From: an uncultured Clostridia bacterium
Lineage (GTDB): Bacteria; Bacillota; Clostridia; Oscillospirales; CAG-272
DNA length: 29,667 nt
Assembly: GCA_947624945.1 (NCBI GenBank)
Contig: CANQMJ010000010.1
Location: 1 to 29,667, forward strand
Direction of reading: 5' to 3'
How positions within the stretch are numbered: the stretch's first letter is position 1; every line of letters starts with the position of its first letter. This document shows, piece by piece, positions 22,952 through 29,667 of this stretch. The translations under genes were made by a program, and so were the position numbers. The notes below the pieces were generated by a model. The model was given only the letters and a program-made list of their open reading frames with translations. It did no database searches and was not told where the DNA came from.

Positions 22952-23944
22952 TGCCATGGTGTCGAGCATGCGCTCCGTCACCTCGTACAGCGTCGGAATT
23001 CCCGCCTCGTAGCGCTTGAAATCGTCGTACATGTACTCTGCCATGCGGCGCACTTCGTTCCCCATCGACCCCGCGATATGCGGCGTCAAGAACACGTTCT
23101 CCATCGCGTAAAGCGGACTGCCCGCGCGCGGCGGCTCCTCGGGGTCGGTCACGTCAAGCACCGCGATGCGCGACCTGTCCTCACTAAGCGCGCGTATCAT
23201 GCCCTCGGCGTCGACCTGCGCGCCGCGCCCCGTATTGATGAACACGGCTCCCGGACGCATGCGCGAGAACAGCTCATATCCGAGCATACCGACCGTGGCG
23301 GGGAGATTCGCGAGATGATTCGATATAACGTCGCACTCGGAGAATATCTCCTCGAGCGTCGCTTTTCTGCCGCCGAGCTTCGATATCGCCTCGCCGTCCA
23401 TGAACTTGTCGTAAACGAGCACCTCGACGCGCAGCTCGCCCGACGAAAGCGCCGATATGACCATTTTTCCTATCATGCCGGCGCCGATTATACCGACCTT
23501 TCCGCCCATGATGCCGGGGTAAATGCCGGCGGCGCCGTGATTTTTCCACGTATCGCCAGAGCGGTGCACGGACGCGAACCAGCCCTTGAGGGCGAGCAGC
23601 GTCTCCGCGACCGTGAACTGCGCGACCGGCACCGCGTTCGCGCCCCACGCCGAGAACACCTTTACTCCCGACGCGATGAACTCGCGCGCGAACGACTGCA
23701 CCGAACCCGCGGCATAGAACACCGCCTTCAAATTCGGGAAACGGTCCGCGATCTGCTCCTTCGAAAACCGCATCATGCCCCACGTCGTGAAAATGTAGTC
23801 GGCATCGGAGCGCGGCAGCCCGCCGTCATAGACGGGCTCGACGAAGTCGAGCGTCTCGGCGAGCTTTTCCGCCGTCCCCTCGTATACGCGCGCGATATTA
23901 TACGCGCTGCCTATAAAAACAGCTTTTTTTCTCTCGTTTCCCAT
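22949..23944 (-). CDS. D-isomer-specific 2-hydroxyacid dehydrogenase family protein
   Basis: 331 residues from ATG 23944; the frame is open further upstream inside the preceding gene, but MGNERKKAVFIGSA is the natural start, six bases after that gene's stop. NAD-binding VGIIGAGMIGK, catalytic Arg in NTGRGAQVD, Glu in DPEEPP and His in LTPHIAGS, all intact. It reduces a 2-oxoacid or oxidises a 2-hydroxyacid. Third gene of a three-gene operon with a sugar dehydrogenase and a TIM-barrel isomerase, so its substrate probably comes from the same sugar or cyclitol route. Confidence 0.88.
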   Translation of the reverse strand: MGNERKKAVFIGSAYNIARVYEGTAEKLAETLDFVEPVYDGGLPRSDADYIFTTWGMMRFSKEQIADRFPNLKAVFYAAGSVQSFAREFIASGVKVFSAWGANAVPVAQFTVAETLLALKGWFASVHRSGDTWKNHGAAGIYPGIMGGKVGIIGAGMIGKMVISALSSGELRVEVLVYDKFMDGEAISKLGGRKATLEEIFSECDVISNHLANLPATVGMLGYELFSRMRPGAVFINTGRGAQVDAEGMIRALSEDRSRIAVLDVTDPEEPPRAGSPLYAMENVFLTPHIAGSMGNEVRRMAEYMYDDFKRYEAGIPTLYEVTERMLDTMA

Positions 23945-23949
23945 GGTAA

Positions 23950-24696
23950 TTACGCCTTCTCGATGAGCTCGCGAAGCGTTTCCGCGTCGCGGAGCAGGTC
24001 GTCCCTCGTCTCCGACGGCAGGAATTCGAGCATCGCGCATTTGACGTCGTGCTCCGACAAAATGTCGAAGTACCGCCGCCACGCGTCCATATGCGCCGAG
24101 AGCGGCAGACGGCGCTCACCCTCCCACGCAAAGACGTGGACGATGTCGACGCGGTCGGCGACGCGTTTCAACGCGTCTATGTTGTAGTCGAGGTCGCGGT
24201 ACTGATTCGGCTGCCAGTGCGTGTATACGTTCGGTCTGTCTATCTCATCGAGCAGCCGCAGCGCGCTGTCGGGCGTGTCCGTCAGCGTGCCGCCGTGGAA
24301 CTCGAACGACAGCGACATATCAAGAGCGCCTGCCTTGTCGGCGGCGGCGCGCGCCGCCTCGACGGCAGCGCGGCTCTCATCCTCGCTCACGTCGGCGGAG
24401 CCTTTCGTTCCCGCCCATACGCGTATATTCTTCGCACCGAGCGCGGACGCGGTGTCCGCGACTTGCGCAAAATCGCCGCCGCAGCGGTAGTACGAGCCGT
24501 AGCTGTACGTGCCGATGTCGGCGAGCATGCATAAGATGCGCGCGTCGTATGCAGCCTCGAGGTCGCCGTGCGGGACGTGGATATCGCCGCCCCACTGTAT
24601 CTCGCACAGCTCGGCGTCATGCGCCAGAAGCGATATTTTCTCCCTCGTCCTCGACCGAAACGTGACCGAGACGAGCCCCGTTTTGATTATGCCCAT
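23950..24696 (-). CDS. Sugar phosphate isomerase/epimerase-like TIM barrel
   Basis: 248 residues, AP endonuclease 2/xylose isomerase-like fold: AELCEIQWGGDIH, IGTYSYGSYYRCG, LGAKNIRVWAG, SLSFEFHGGTLTD (metal-ligand Glu and His), YTHWQPNQY and VHVFAWEG, ending CAMLEFLP. These supply the usual Glu/Asp/His metal set. Relatives act on inositols, tagatose or hydroxypyruvate, so the substrate is open. The start at 24696 has GAGGTG a few bases upstream; the gene starts 21 bases after the dehydrogenase stop. Confidence 0.82.
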   Translation of the reverse strand: MGIIKTGLVSVTFRSRTREKISLLAHDAELCEIQWGGDIHVPHGDLEAAYDARILCMLADIGTYSYGSYYRCGGDFAQVADTASALGAKNIRVWAGTKGSADVSEDESRAAVEAARAAADKAGALDMSLSFEFHGGTLTDTPDSALRLLDEIDRPNVYTHWQPNQYRDLDYNIDALKRVADRVDIVHVFAWEGERRLPLSAHMDAWRRYFDILSEHDVKCAMLEFLPSETRDDLLRDAETLRELIEKA

Positions 24697-24717
24697 CGCA
24701 CACCTCGCCCTAATACG

Positions 24718-25764
24718 TTATATTTTTACTGGTCTTCCCGTCCGCGCCGACTCGTATGCAGCCTCGATGATGCGGACGCTCTTCATCGCCTCGAGCGGCA
24801 TTATGCGCGGCTCGTGACCGTCGAGAACGGCGCTTATCATGTCCTCGACGACGGCTCTGTGACCCGTCAGCACCGACGGGTCGCGCGCTTCAGCACGTCC
24901 GTTGCCCGAGCATTTTTCGAGCATTTCCTCCTCCTCCGCGTCCTCGTCGTCGGAGTCGGCGAGCTTCCACGTCTTTAGTACGTCCGCGTCAGCCTCGATA
25001 GTGCCCTTCGTGCCGTAAAGCTGTATATCCGTCGATATCCCCGGGTACGCGCACGTCGTCGTTATGAGCGACGCGACCGCGCCCGACCTGAACTTCACCG
25101 TCGAGACGGTGAGGTCCTCCGTTTCGATGTCATGGTTGCAGATGTTCATGACAGTGCTTATCTCTTCGGCGTCGCCCATGAGCCACTGCATGAGGTCGAC
25201 GGTGTGCACGGACTGATTCATCAGCGAACCGCCGCCGTCCATGTCCCACGTCCCGTGCCAGCTGCCCTCGAAATAGCTCTGCTCGCGGTACCACTTGACC
25301 GCGAACGTCCCGAGGAACAGCTTGCCGAGCCTGCCGGAGTCGACTGCCTCCTTCATCGGCCCCATCGGCACGTTGTACCTGTTCTGGTGAACGACGCCGA
25401 CTGTGACGCCATACTTTTTGCGTGCCTCTTCTATCTTCATCGCCGCCGCGACAGTTATGTCTATCGGCTTCTCGATCAGCACATGCTTGCCCGCCTCCAT
25501 CGCGCGCACCGCGAACTCCGCGTGCATCGCGGACGGCAGGCATATGCTTATTACGTCGACGTCTGGGTCGCGTATCAGCTCGTCGAAATCGCGGTACGAC
25601 TTAGCGTCGGGATAACGGCGCTTCGCGTCCGCGAGCCTGTCCTCGCGTATGTCGCAGTACGCGGCGAGGTACGCACGTTCGGACTTTGACGCCGCCTCCA
25701 TGTGAGCGCGTCCGATGCCGAGTCCGACGACGGCGTAGCCGAGTTTATTCGTTTCTTTGTCCAT
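24718..25764 (-). CDS. Gfo/Idh/MocA family sugar dehydrogenase
   Basis: 348 residues. NAD(P)-binding VVGLGIGRAH, the family EKP motif in HVLIEKPIDIT, and the catalytic-region GGGSLMNQSVHTVDLMQWLMG, with the conserved Asp and His. First gene of the operon. GAGG lies about nine bases upstream of the ATG. An acidic insertion with DSDDEDAEEEEM near residue 275 is not typical. Together with the downstream isomerase and 2-hydroxyacid dehydrogenase it outlines a catabolic route for a sugar, uronate or inositol; no transporter or regulator is in the window to settle which. Confidence 0.9.
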   Translation of the reverse strand: MDKETNKLGYAVVGLGIGRAHMEAASKSERAYLAAYCDIREDRLADAKRRYPDAKSYRDFDELIRDPDVDVISICLPSAMHAEFAVRAMEAGKHVLIEKPIDITVAAAMKIEEARKKYGVTVGVVHQNRYNVPMGPMKEAVDSGRLGKLFLGTFAVKWYREQSYFEGSWHGTWDMDGGGSLMNQSVHTVDLMQWLMGDAEEISTVMNICNHDIETEDLTVSTVKFRSGAVASLITTTCAYPGISTDIQLYGTKGTIEADADVLKTWKLADSDDEDAEEEEMLEKCSGNGRAEARDPSVLTGHRAVVEDMISAVLDGHEPRIMPLEAMKSVRIIEAAYESARTGRPVKI

Positions 25765-25834
25765 TTCTCATGTCCTCTTTTTTATGTATCTCCGCGAACG
25801 TTTTTTGTATGATCTCGCCCGCGCGATATATTAG

Positions 25835-25849
25835 AGGGGCTTTGCCCCG
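25835..25849 (-). terminator. Short GC hairpin after murI, weak terminator
   Basis: GGGGC-AAA-GCCCC on the minus strand right after the murI stop, but without a T-run (TCTAATATAT follows). It may be an attenuated or partial terminator, allowing read-through into the sugar operon. Confidence 0.45.
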
Positions 25850-26632
25850 TCAGTATTTGCTTATGTCTATCTGCTCCGCTTTCCCGACGTCGATGCCGTC
25901 GAGGAACACGCCCGCCGCAGCCTCAAAGCCTTCGGGCGAGTCGCTCACGTAGCAGCGCACGCTGCCGCTCCCCGACTGCGTTTTCCCGACCGCGTCCGCG
26001 AGCGCGTCCGCCGCCGACCGTCCGCTGCTGATGAGGCGGACGCCGGGCAGCGCCTCCTCTATCGCCCAGCTTATTATCGGATAGTGCGTGCAGCCGAGTA
26101 TGAGCACGTCTACCTTGCCCGCGAGCGGCTCAAGATAGCGCCTCGCCGCCGCCCTCGTCACCTCGTCGCCCGGCGTCGTGAAGCCGTCCTCGACGAGATG
26201 CACGAACAGCGGACACGCGACCGCCGTCACCTCGATGCTCTTGTCGAGATGCTTTATTGCGCGCTCGAACGAGCCGCTCTTTATCGTCGTCGGCGTGCCT
26301 ATGACGCCTATTCTGCCCGTGCGCGTCACCGCGACCGCGTCCTTCGCCGCCGGGTCGATAACACCGAATATCGGTATCGAGTATCTCTGCCGCAGCTCGT
26401 CGAGCGCCGTCGACGACGCCGTGCCGCACGCGACGAGCGCCGCGTCGATGCCGAACGTCGACAGAAACGCCATGTCCTGCATCGAGTACCTTATTATCGT
26501 GCTCGCCGACTTCGTGCCGTACGGTATGCGCCCCGTGTCGCCGAAATAGACGATGTCGCAAAGGGGCAGCCTGCGCCGCAGCTCGCATAGACCCGTCAGC
26601 CCGCCGAGCCCGCTGTCGAATATTCCAATCAT
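25850..26632 (-). CDS. murI: Glutamate racemase
   Basis: 260 residues. Makes D-glutamate for peptidoglycan. FDSGLGG at 5-11, YFGDTGRIPYG, first catalytic Cys69 in VACGTASS and second in LGCTHYP. The usual CNTAS is CGTAS here, a variant also known to me in clostridial homologues. A TATAAT lies only about ten bases before the ATG, so the leader would be very short and the ribosome binding site is poor. Confidence 0.92.
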   Translation of the reverse strand: MIGIFDSGLGGLTGLCELRRRLPLCDIVYFGDTGRIPYGTKSASTIIRYSMQDMAFLSTFGIDAALVACGTASSTALDELRQRYSIPIFGVIDPAAKDAVAVTRTGRIGVIGTPTTIKSGSFERAIKHLDKSIEVTAVACPLFVHLVEDGFTTPGDEVTRAAARRYLEPLAGKVDVLILGCTHYPIISWAIEEALPGVRLISSGRSAADALADAVGKTQSGSGSVRCYVSDSPEGFEAAAGVFLDGIDVGKAEQIDISKY

Positions 26633-26818
26633 GTGTCGATATTATACCTGCTCTCGGAAAATGATTCTCCGTCACTCTGCATTTTATGTTCGGGACATAC
26701 GTCCTGCGACGTCCGTCCCGCGTATTATTTTACCATATGACGGTGCGAAATACAACAACTATTTTTCCGCCGTGACAAAAACCGTCGACGAAATTGTTAA
26801 TATTACACACTTTATTTG

Positions 26819-26847
26819 TTGACAAACGCTCGAATGTGTGCTACAAT
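26819..26847 (+). promoter_or_regulatory. Promoter of the MinD-like gene
   Basis: TTGACA (26819-26824), a 17-base spacer and TACAAT (26842-26847). GGAGG at 26910-26914 precedes ATG 26924. Confidence 0.82.
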
Positions 26848-26923
26848 ATTCTCGCAGAATGGCTTTTTCGGAAAACAGCCGGGCAGAACACGGAAAAGAC
26901 GCGTCATCCGGAGGTATACGACT

Positions 26924-27721
26924 ATGGACGAATGCTGTGTATACCTTATAACGTCATGCAAGGGCGGCGTCGGCAAATCGACCGTCGCGGTCAATCTTGC
27001 CTTTGCGATGGCGCTGACCGGGAGCGTCGTTCTGCTCGCCGACTGCGACACGAAGAACCGCACCGCAGACCTCATGCTCGGCTATGAGGGCGTCGGACTG
27101 TTCGACCTATCCGACGTCGACGCGGGACGGTCGCCGCCCGAGGACGCCATACTCCGCGACCCGCGGTGCGAACGTCTCTACTACTGCACCGTGCCGCCGA
27201 ACGGCGAGACAATGACTCCGGAGAGCGTCGCCGCCGCCGTCATGAAATGCGCGCGCGCCGTAGGCGCCGAGCGCGTCATCATGGACACGTCGGGCGGCAT
27301 CGAGTTCCCGCTGTCCATATACGGCGACGTCGTTTACGAGGCAGTCATTGTTTCGACGCAGTCGACGCCGGCGCTCAGAGCCGCCGAACGGACGGGCGAG
27401 GAGCTGTCGCACAGGGGCGTGCGAGGTCTGCATCTCGTCGTGAACGGATTCACCGCCGACAAGCGCCGCCCCCGCATATGCGAGATAATAGACGGCGTGC
27501 GCGTGCCGCTTTTGGGCGTCGTACCGTTTGACAAGGCTATGAGGCGCGGGCAGGAGCTCGGAATGCCGGCAGCGGCAGTCGAGGATTCGCCGTCGCCGCG
27601 CGCGTTCTACAACATCGCAATGAGGCTCGAGGGGTACGAGATACCGCTTCTTGAGGGCGTCAAAATACACGGCATAAGACGCGCGGCGTCCGCATGCCGC
27701 ACGGACGCCGCTGTTATGTGA
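26924..27721 (+). CDS. MinD/ParA-type ATPase without Min partners nearby
   Basis: 265 residues from ATG 26924. The longer frame from 26816 overlaps the promoter and is rejected. Deviant Walker A CKGGVGKST with signature Lys13 and Lys18, LADCDTKNRTADLMLGYEG (a MinD-like switch), Walker B-like VIMDTSGG, and LLGVVPFDKAM with a C-terminal region as in MinD. Such ATPases position division or chromosome machinery on the membrane. No minC, minE or divIVA is adjacent, so it may be an orphan copy or the minD of a dispersed set. The C-terminal amphipathic helix is not clear. Confidence 0.8.
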   Translation: MDECCVYLITSCKGGVGKSTVAVNLAFAMALTGSVVLLADCDTKNRTADLMLGYEGVGLFDLSDVDAGRSPPEDAILRDPRCERLYYCTVPPNGETMTPESVAAAVMKCARAVGAERVIMDTSGGIEFPLSIYGDVVYEAVIVSTQSTPALRAAERTGEELSHRGVRGLHLVVNGFTADKRRPRICEIIDGVRVPLLGVVPFDKAMRRGQELGMPAAAVEDSPSPRAFYNIAMRLEGYEIPLLEGVKIHGIRRAASACRTDAAVM

Positions 27722-27908
27722 GCCGAACTCTGCGGCGTAAGATCGCCGAATAAATATAAAAGAACGACAACACAGAAACAAAGCATTTCATATATTTTAA
27801 TTTTAGTTCCTCGTTCCAAGTTTAAAACTGTGATACCTTGACTCAGGTTCCTATCTTTTTAATATATCAAGTGCCGCCGCGGACTTTCGTCCGAGAAAGG
27901 TAACAGTC

Positions 27909-28349
27909 ATGGAAATCGCTATAATCGCTGACGACACGAGAAAAGAGTTAATGATACAGTTCTGCATCGCGTACTGCGGCGTGCTCTCCAAGCACAACAT
28001 ATGCGCGACTGCAAAGACGGCCTCAGTCCTCTCCGACGCGACAGGGCTCCATGTGGAAACGCTGCTGCTCGGCAGCCACGGAGGCGAGCAGCAGATAACG
28101 TCGCGCATCTCCTGCAACGAGATCGACGTTCTTCTCTACTTCCGCTCATCGACGCCGAAGACTGAGTTCGACGAGGCCGAATACAACCTTCTCCGCATGT
28201 GCGACGTACACAACATCCCGTTCGCGACAAACATCGCAACGGCGGAGGTCATAATCCACGCTCTCGAGCGCGGCGACCTCGACTGGCGCGAGATAGTGAA
28301 CCCTCATTCCGAGTACAACCGCCGCAAACGCGCGAGCACGAGATTATAA
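27909..28349 (+). CDS. Methylglyoxal synthase-like protein with altered active site
   Basis: 146 residues, the full length of MgsA, which converts dihydroxyacetone phosphate to methylglyoxal. The fold signatures are clear: IADDTRKELMIQFC, ICATAKTA, GGEQQI, NEIDVLLYF, and CDVHNIPFATNIATAEVII. Against E. coli MgsA (numbering from memory) His19 is Asp8, Asp71 is Glu60, Asp91 is Ser80, His98 is Phe87 and Asp101 is Ala90, while Asp20 and Lys23 are kept. Loss of so many active-site residues suggests a changed or absent activity. A TTGACT with a loose -10 lies about 65 bases upstream; AAAGG precedes the ATG. Confidence 0.8.
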   Translation: MEIAIIADDTRKELMIQFCIAYCGVLSKHNICATAKTASVLSDATGLHVETLLLGSHGGEQQITSRISCNEIDVLLYFRSSTPKTEFDEAEYNLLRMCDVHNIPFATNIATAEVIIHALERGDLDWREIVNPHSEYNRRKRASTRL

Positions 28350-28398
28350 AATTCGGAACCTGCCGCGCAAGGCGCGCCGGTCGGTCAAAAAATTCAGG

Positions 28399-28630
28399 CA
28401 AAGACAAGTCCGTACAGTTCAAAGACACAGAGAACGCGCGGGGCGCATACGCATGCGCCGCTGTGACCGCGCCGTCATTTGACGTGCGGGTACCACTTTT
28501 CCGGTGACACCTATCGAAATATAAGATGCAAACAAGTTAAAAGTACGGGTGGAACCGTGCAAGGCGATATGTCATGCACCCCGACAGGAAATACTGCGGA
28601 AGCAGTATTTCCTGTCGGTTTTCTCTTTTT
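28399..28630 (+). ncRNA. Threonine T-box riboswitch
   Basis: The leader has AAAGACA-type start, CAGAGAA on the 5' side of stem I, a candidate specifier ACC (Thr) at 28492-28494, and the conserved T-box core GGGTGGAACCGTGC at 28547-28560 that forms the antiterminator and pairs with uncharged tRNA. A terminator follows. Uncharged tRNA-Thr should favour read-through into thrS. The specifier assignment is by eye. Confidence 0.85.
28581..28630 (+). terminator. Terminator hairpin of the T-box
   Basis: A perfect 17-bp stem (28581-28597 with 28602-28618) closed by a GGAA loop and followed by TTTTCTCTTTTT. It is the off state of the T-box switch. Confidence 0.92.
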
Positions 28631-28791
28631 GATCGACTTTGGGCTGATTTCCCGCATTGCTTCGTTACAGTCCGCTTGCAAGACACCCAGTCTTGCGGCG
28701 CGTCCGTGCCTCGCCCTGCGAAAAATCATCGCCAAAGGTTATATCACGTTGATTATCGGAATACTTCCGATTTCAAATACAATGTTTATCG
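28631..28791 (+). other. Long leader between T-box terminator and thrS, no gene seen
   Basis: Together with the T-box this makes 503 gene-free bases between 28349 and 28853. Here I see small inverted repeats (CTTGCAAGAC...GTCTTGCGG; ATCGGAATACTTCCGAT) but no start codon with a ribosome binding site and a credible frame. Distance from terminator to start codon is unusually long for a T-box gene. Confidence 0.5.
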
Positions 28792-28843
28792 AAAAGGTTT
28801 GAAAGGGGTTCGGGGGAAACTTTCCTAAAAAGTTTCCCCTGAG
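28792..28843 (+). repeat. Dispersed hairpin element, copy upstream of thrS
   Basis: AAAAGGTTTGAAAGGGG, CGGGGGAAACTTT, short loop, AAAAGTTTCCCC (hairpin 28813-28840), ten or so bases before the thrS ATG and in the same orientation, as upstream of hisS. Confidence 0.75.
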
Positions 28844-28852
28844 AAAAAACAA

Positions 28853-29667
28853 ATGATCACCATCAAATTCACAACAGGCGCCGAGTATACGGGCGAGGGC
28901 CCGATCTCGGTCTATGACGCGGCGAAGGAAGCGGGCATCATCTCCCGCGAGGTGCTCGCCGCCGTCGTCGACGGCAAGACCGTCGACCTCACATATCCGC
29001 TCGACGGCGACTGCACCGTCAAGCTCTGCACGTTCGACGACGCTGAGGGCAAGCACGCCTTCTTCCACACCGCCAGCCACATAATGGCGCAGGCAATAAA
29101 GCGCCTGTACCCGGAGTCGAAGCTGACGATAGGTCCCGCCATCGAGACCGGCTTCTACTACGACATCGACCGCGACGAGCCGTTCACGCAGGACGACCTG
29201 CCGAAGATCGAGGCGGAGATGAAGAAGATAGTCAACGAAAACTACAAAATGGAGCGCTTCACGCTGCCGCGCGACGAGGCAGTCAAGTTCATGGAGGAGC
29301 GTGACGAGCCGTATAAGGTCGCGCTCATCGCGCGCGTCCCCGAGGGCGAGGAGATATCCTTCTACCGTCAGGGCGAGTTCGTTGACCTCTGCGCAGGCCC
29401 GCACCTGTTCTCGACGGGCGCAGTCCGCGCGTTCAAGCTCACCTCCCTCACGGGCGCGTACTGGGAGGGCGACGCGAAAAACAAGATGCTGCGCCGCATT
29501 TACGGCGTCGCGTTCCCGAATAAGACGCTGCTCTCCGAGCATATGACGATGCTCGAGGAGGCAAAGCGCCGCGACCACAGAAAGATCGGACGCGAGCTCG
29601 ATTTGTTCGACATCTACGACGAGGGCCCCGGCTTCCCGTTCTTCCTCCCGAAGGGCATGGTGCTGCG
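28853..29667 (+). CDS. thrS: Threonine--tRNA ligase, N-terminal part
   Basis: 271 codons are visible and the frame is open at the window end; the family is about 580-640 residues. Order: TGS domain (ITIKFTTG...VSVYDAAKE-like), then the editing domain with HTASHIMAQA (the zinc-type H-x3-H), KLTIGPAIETGFYYD and the second metal motif FVDLCAGPHL, then GAYWEGD and the start of the catalytic domain (GPGFPFFLPKG). It charges tRNA-Thr and removes mischarged serine. It is controlled by the T-box upstream. No clear ribosome binding site; only GAG eight or nine bases before the ATG. Start fixed by the TGS domain. Confidence 0.95.
   Translation, partial: MITIKFTTGAEYTGEGPISVYDAAKEAGIISREVLAAVVDGKTVDLTYPLDGDCTVKLCTFDDAEGKHAFFHTASHIMAQAIKRLYPESKLTIGPAIETGFYYDIDRDEPFTQDDLPKIEAEMKKIVNENYKMERFTLPRDEAVKFMEERDEPYKVALIARVPEGEEISFYRQGEFVDLCAGPHLFSTGAVRAFKLTSLTGAYWEGDAKNKMLRRIYGVAFPNKTLLSEHMTMLEEAKRRDHRKIGRELDLFDIYDEGPGFPFFLPKGMVL

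Noticed and set aside
23945..24082. N-terminal extension of the 2-hydroxyacid dehydrogenase
   Set aside because: The extra 46 residues lie inside the isomerase gene, are Arg/Ala-rich and have no family match; ATG 23944 is a better start.
26816..26923. N-terminal extension of the MinD-like protein to 26816
   Set aside because: It would overlap the -35 and -10 of the promoter, and the family starts just before the Walker A motif, as the GGAGG-supported ATG at 26924 does.
28511..28735. Minus-strand open frame in the thrS leader
   Set aside because: It runs through the T-box terminator hairpin, has no ribosome binding site and no recognisable domain.

Overview
The window reads as chromosomal DNA of a GC-rich, low-oxygen Firmicute, most likely a gut-type clostridium of the Oscillospirales kind. 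The signs are strong GGAGG ribosome binding sites, consensus TTGACA/TATAAT promoters with 17-bp spacers, Firmicute-type LexA (DinR) boxes, a T-box leader on thrS, an EF-G paralogue and PBSX-like phage genes. The taxon is an inference; no rRNA is present.

Layout. 1-1120 (-): the first 373 codons of purA, cut by the window edge. 1465-2535 (+): a secreted LamG-like protein with its own promoter and a terminator shared with the convergent phage operon. 2579-12578 (-): one compact phage-derived operon. In transcription order it holds a zinc-ribbon protein, terminase small and large subunits, an SPP1-type portal, a GP20-type scaffold, the major capsid protein, a head-tail connector, a tail terminator, a contractile tail sheath, and XkdP-, XkdQ-, XkdS-, XkdT- and XkdU-like baseplate proteins. 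The tail tube, tail chaperones, tape measure, tail fibre, lysis genes, integrase and replication genes are not there. The operon starts from a perfect sigma-A promoter flanked by two LexA boxes, so SOS control is the natural reading. Divergent from it, 12835-14976 (+) encodes a membrane protein with cysteine/histidine repeats outside the cell.

15068-18587 (-): an EF-G-like GTPase and a HisRS of the archaeal/eukaryotic-like clade. 18700-19250: hairpin-rich repeats and a small zinc-ribbon gene. 19252-21476 (-): an SDR oxidoreductase and an Old Yellow Enzyme-type flavoprotein. 21629-22734 (-): an AT-rich acyltransferase-3 gene whose 5' end is an 18-copy tetranucleotide tract, out of frame here, so probably a phase-variable surface-modification gene. 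22949-25764 (-): a three-gene sugar or cyclitol operon (Gfo/Idh/MocA dehydrogenase, TIM-barrel isomerase, 2-hydroxyacid dehydrogenase). 25850-26632 (-): murI. 26924-27721 (+): a lone MinD-type ATPase. 27909-28349 (+): a methylglyoxal-synthase homologue that has lost most active-site residues. 28399-28630: a threonine T-box with its terminator. 28853-29667 (+): the start of thrS.

Most notable are the reduced, apparently SOS-controlled head/sheath/baseplate operon, whose intact, tightly overlapping genes and host-like composition argue against random decay, and the phase-variable acyltransferase.
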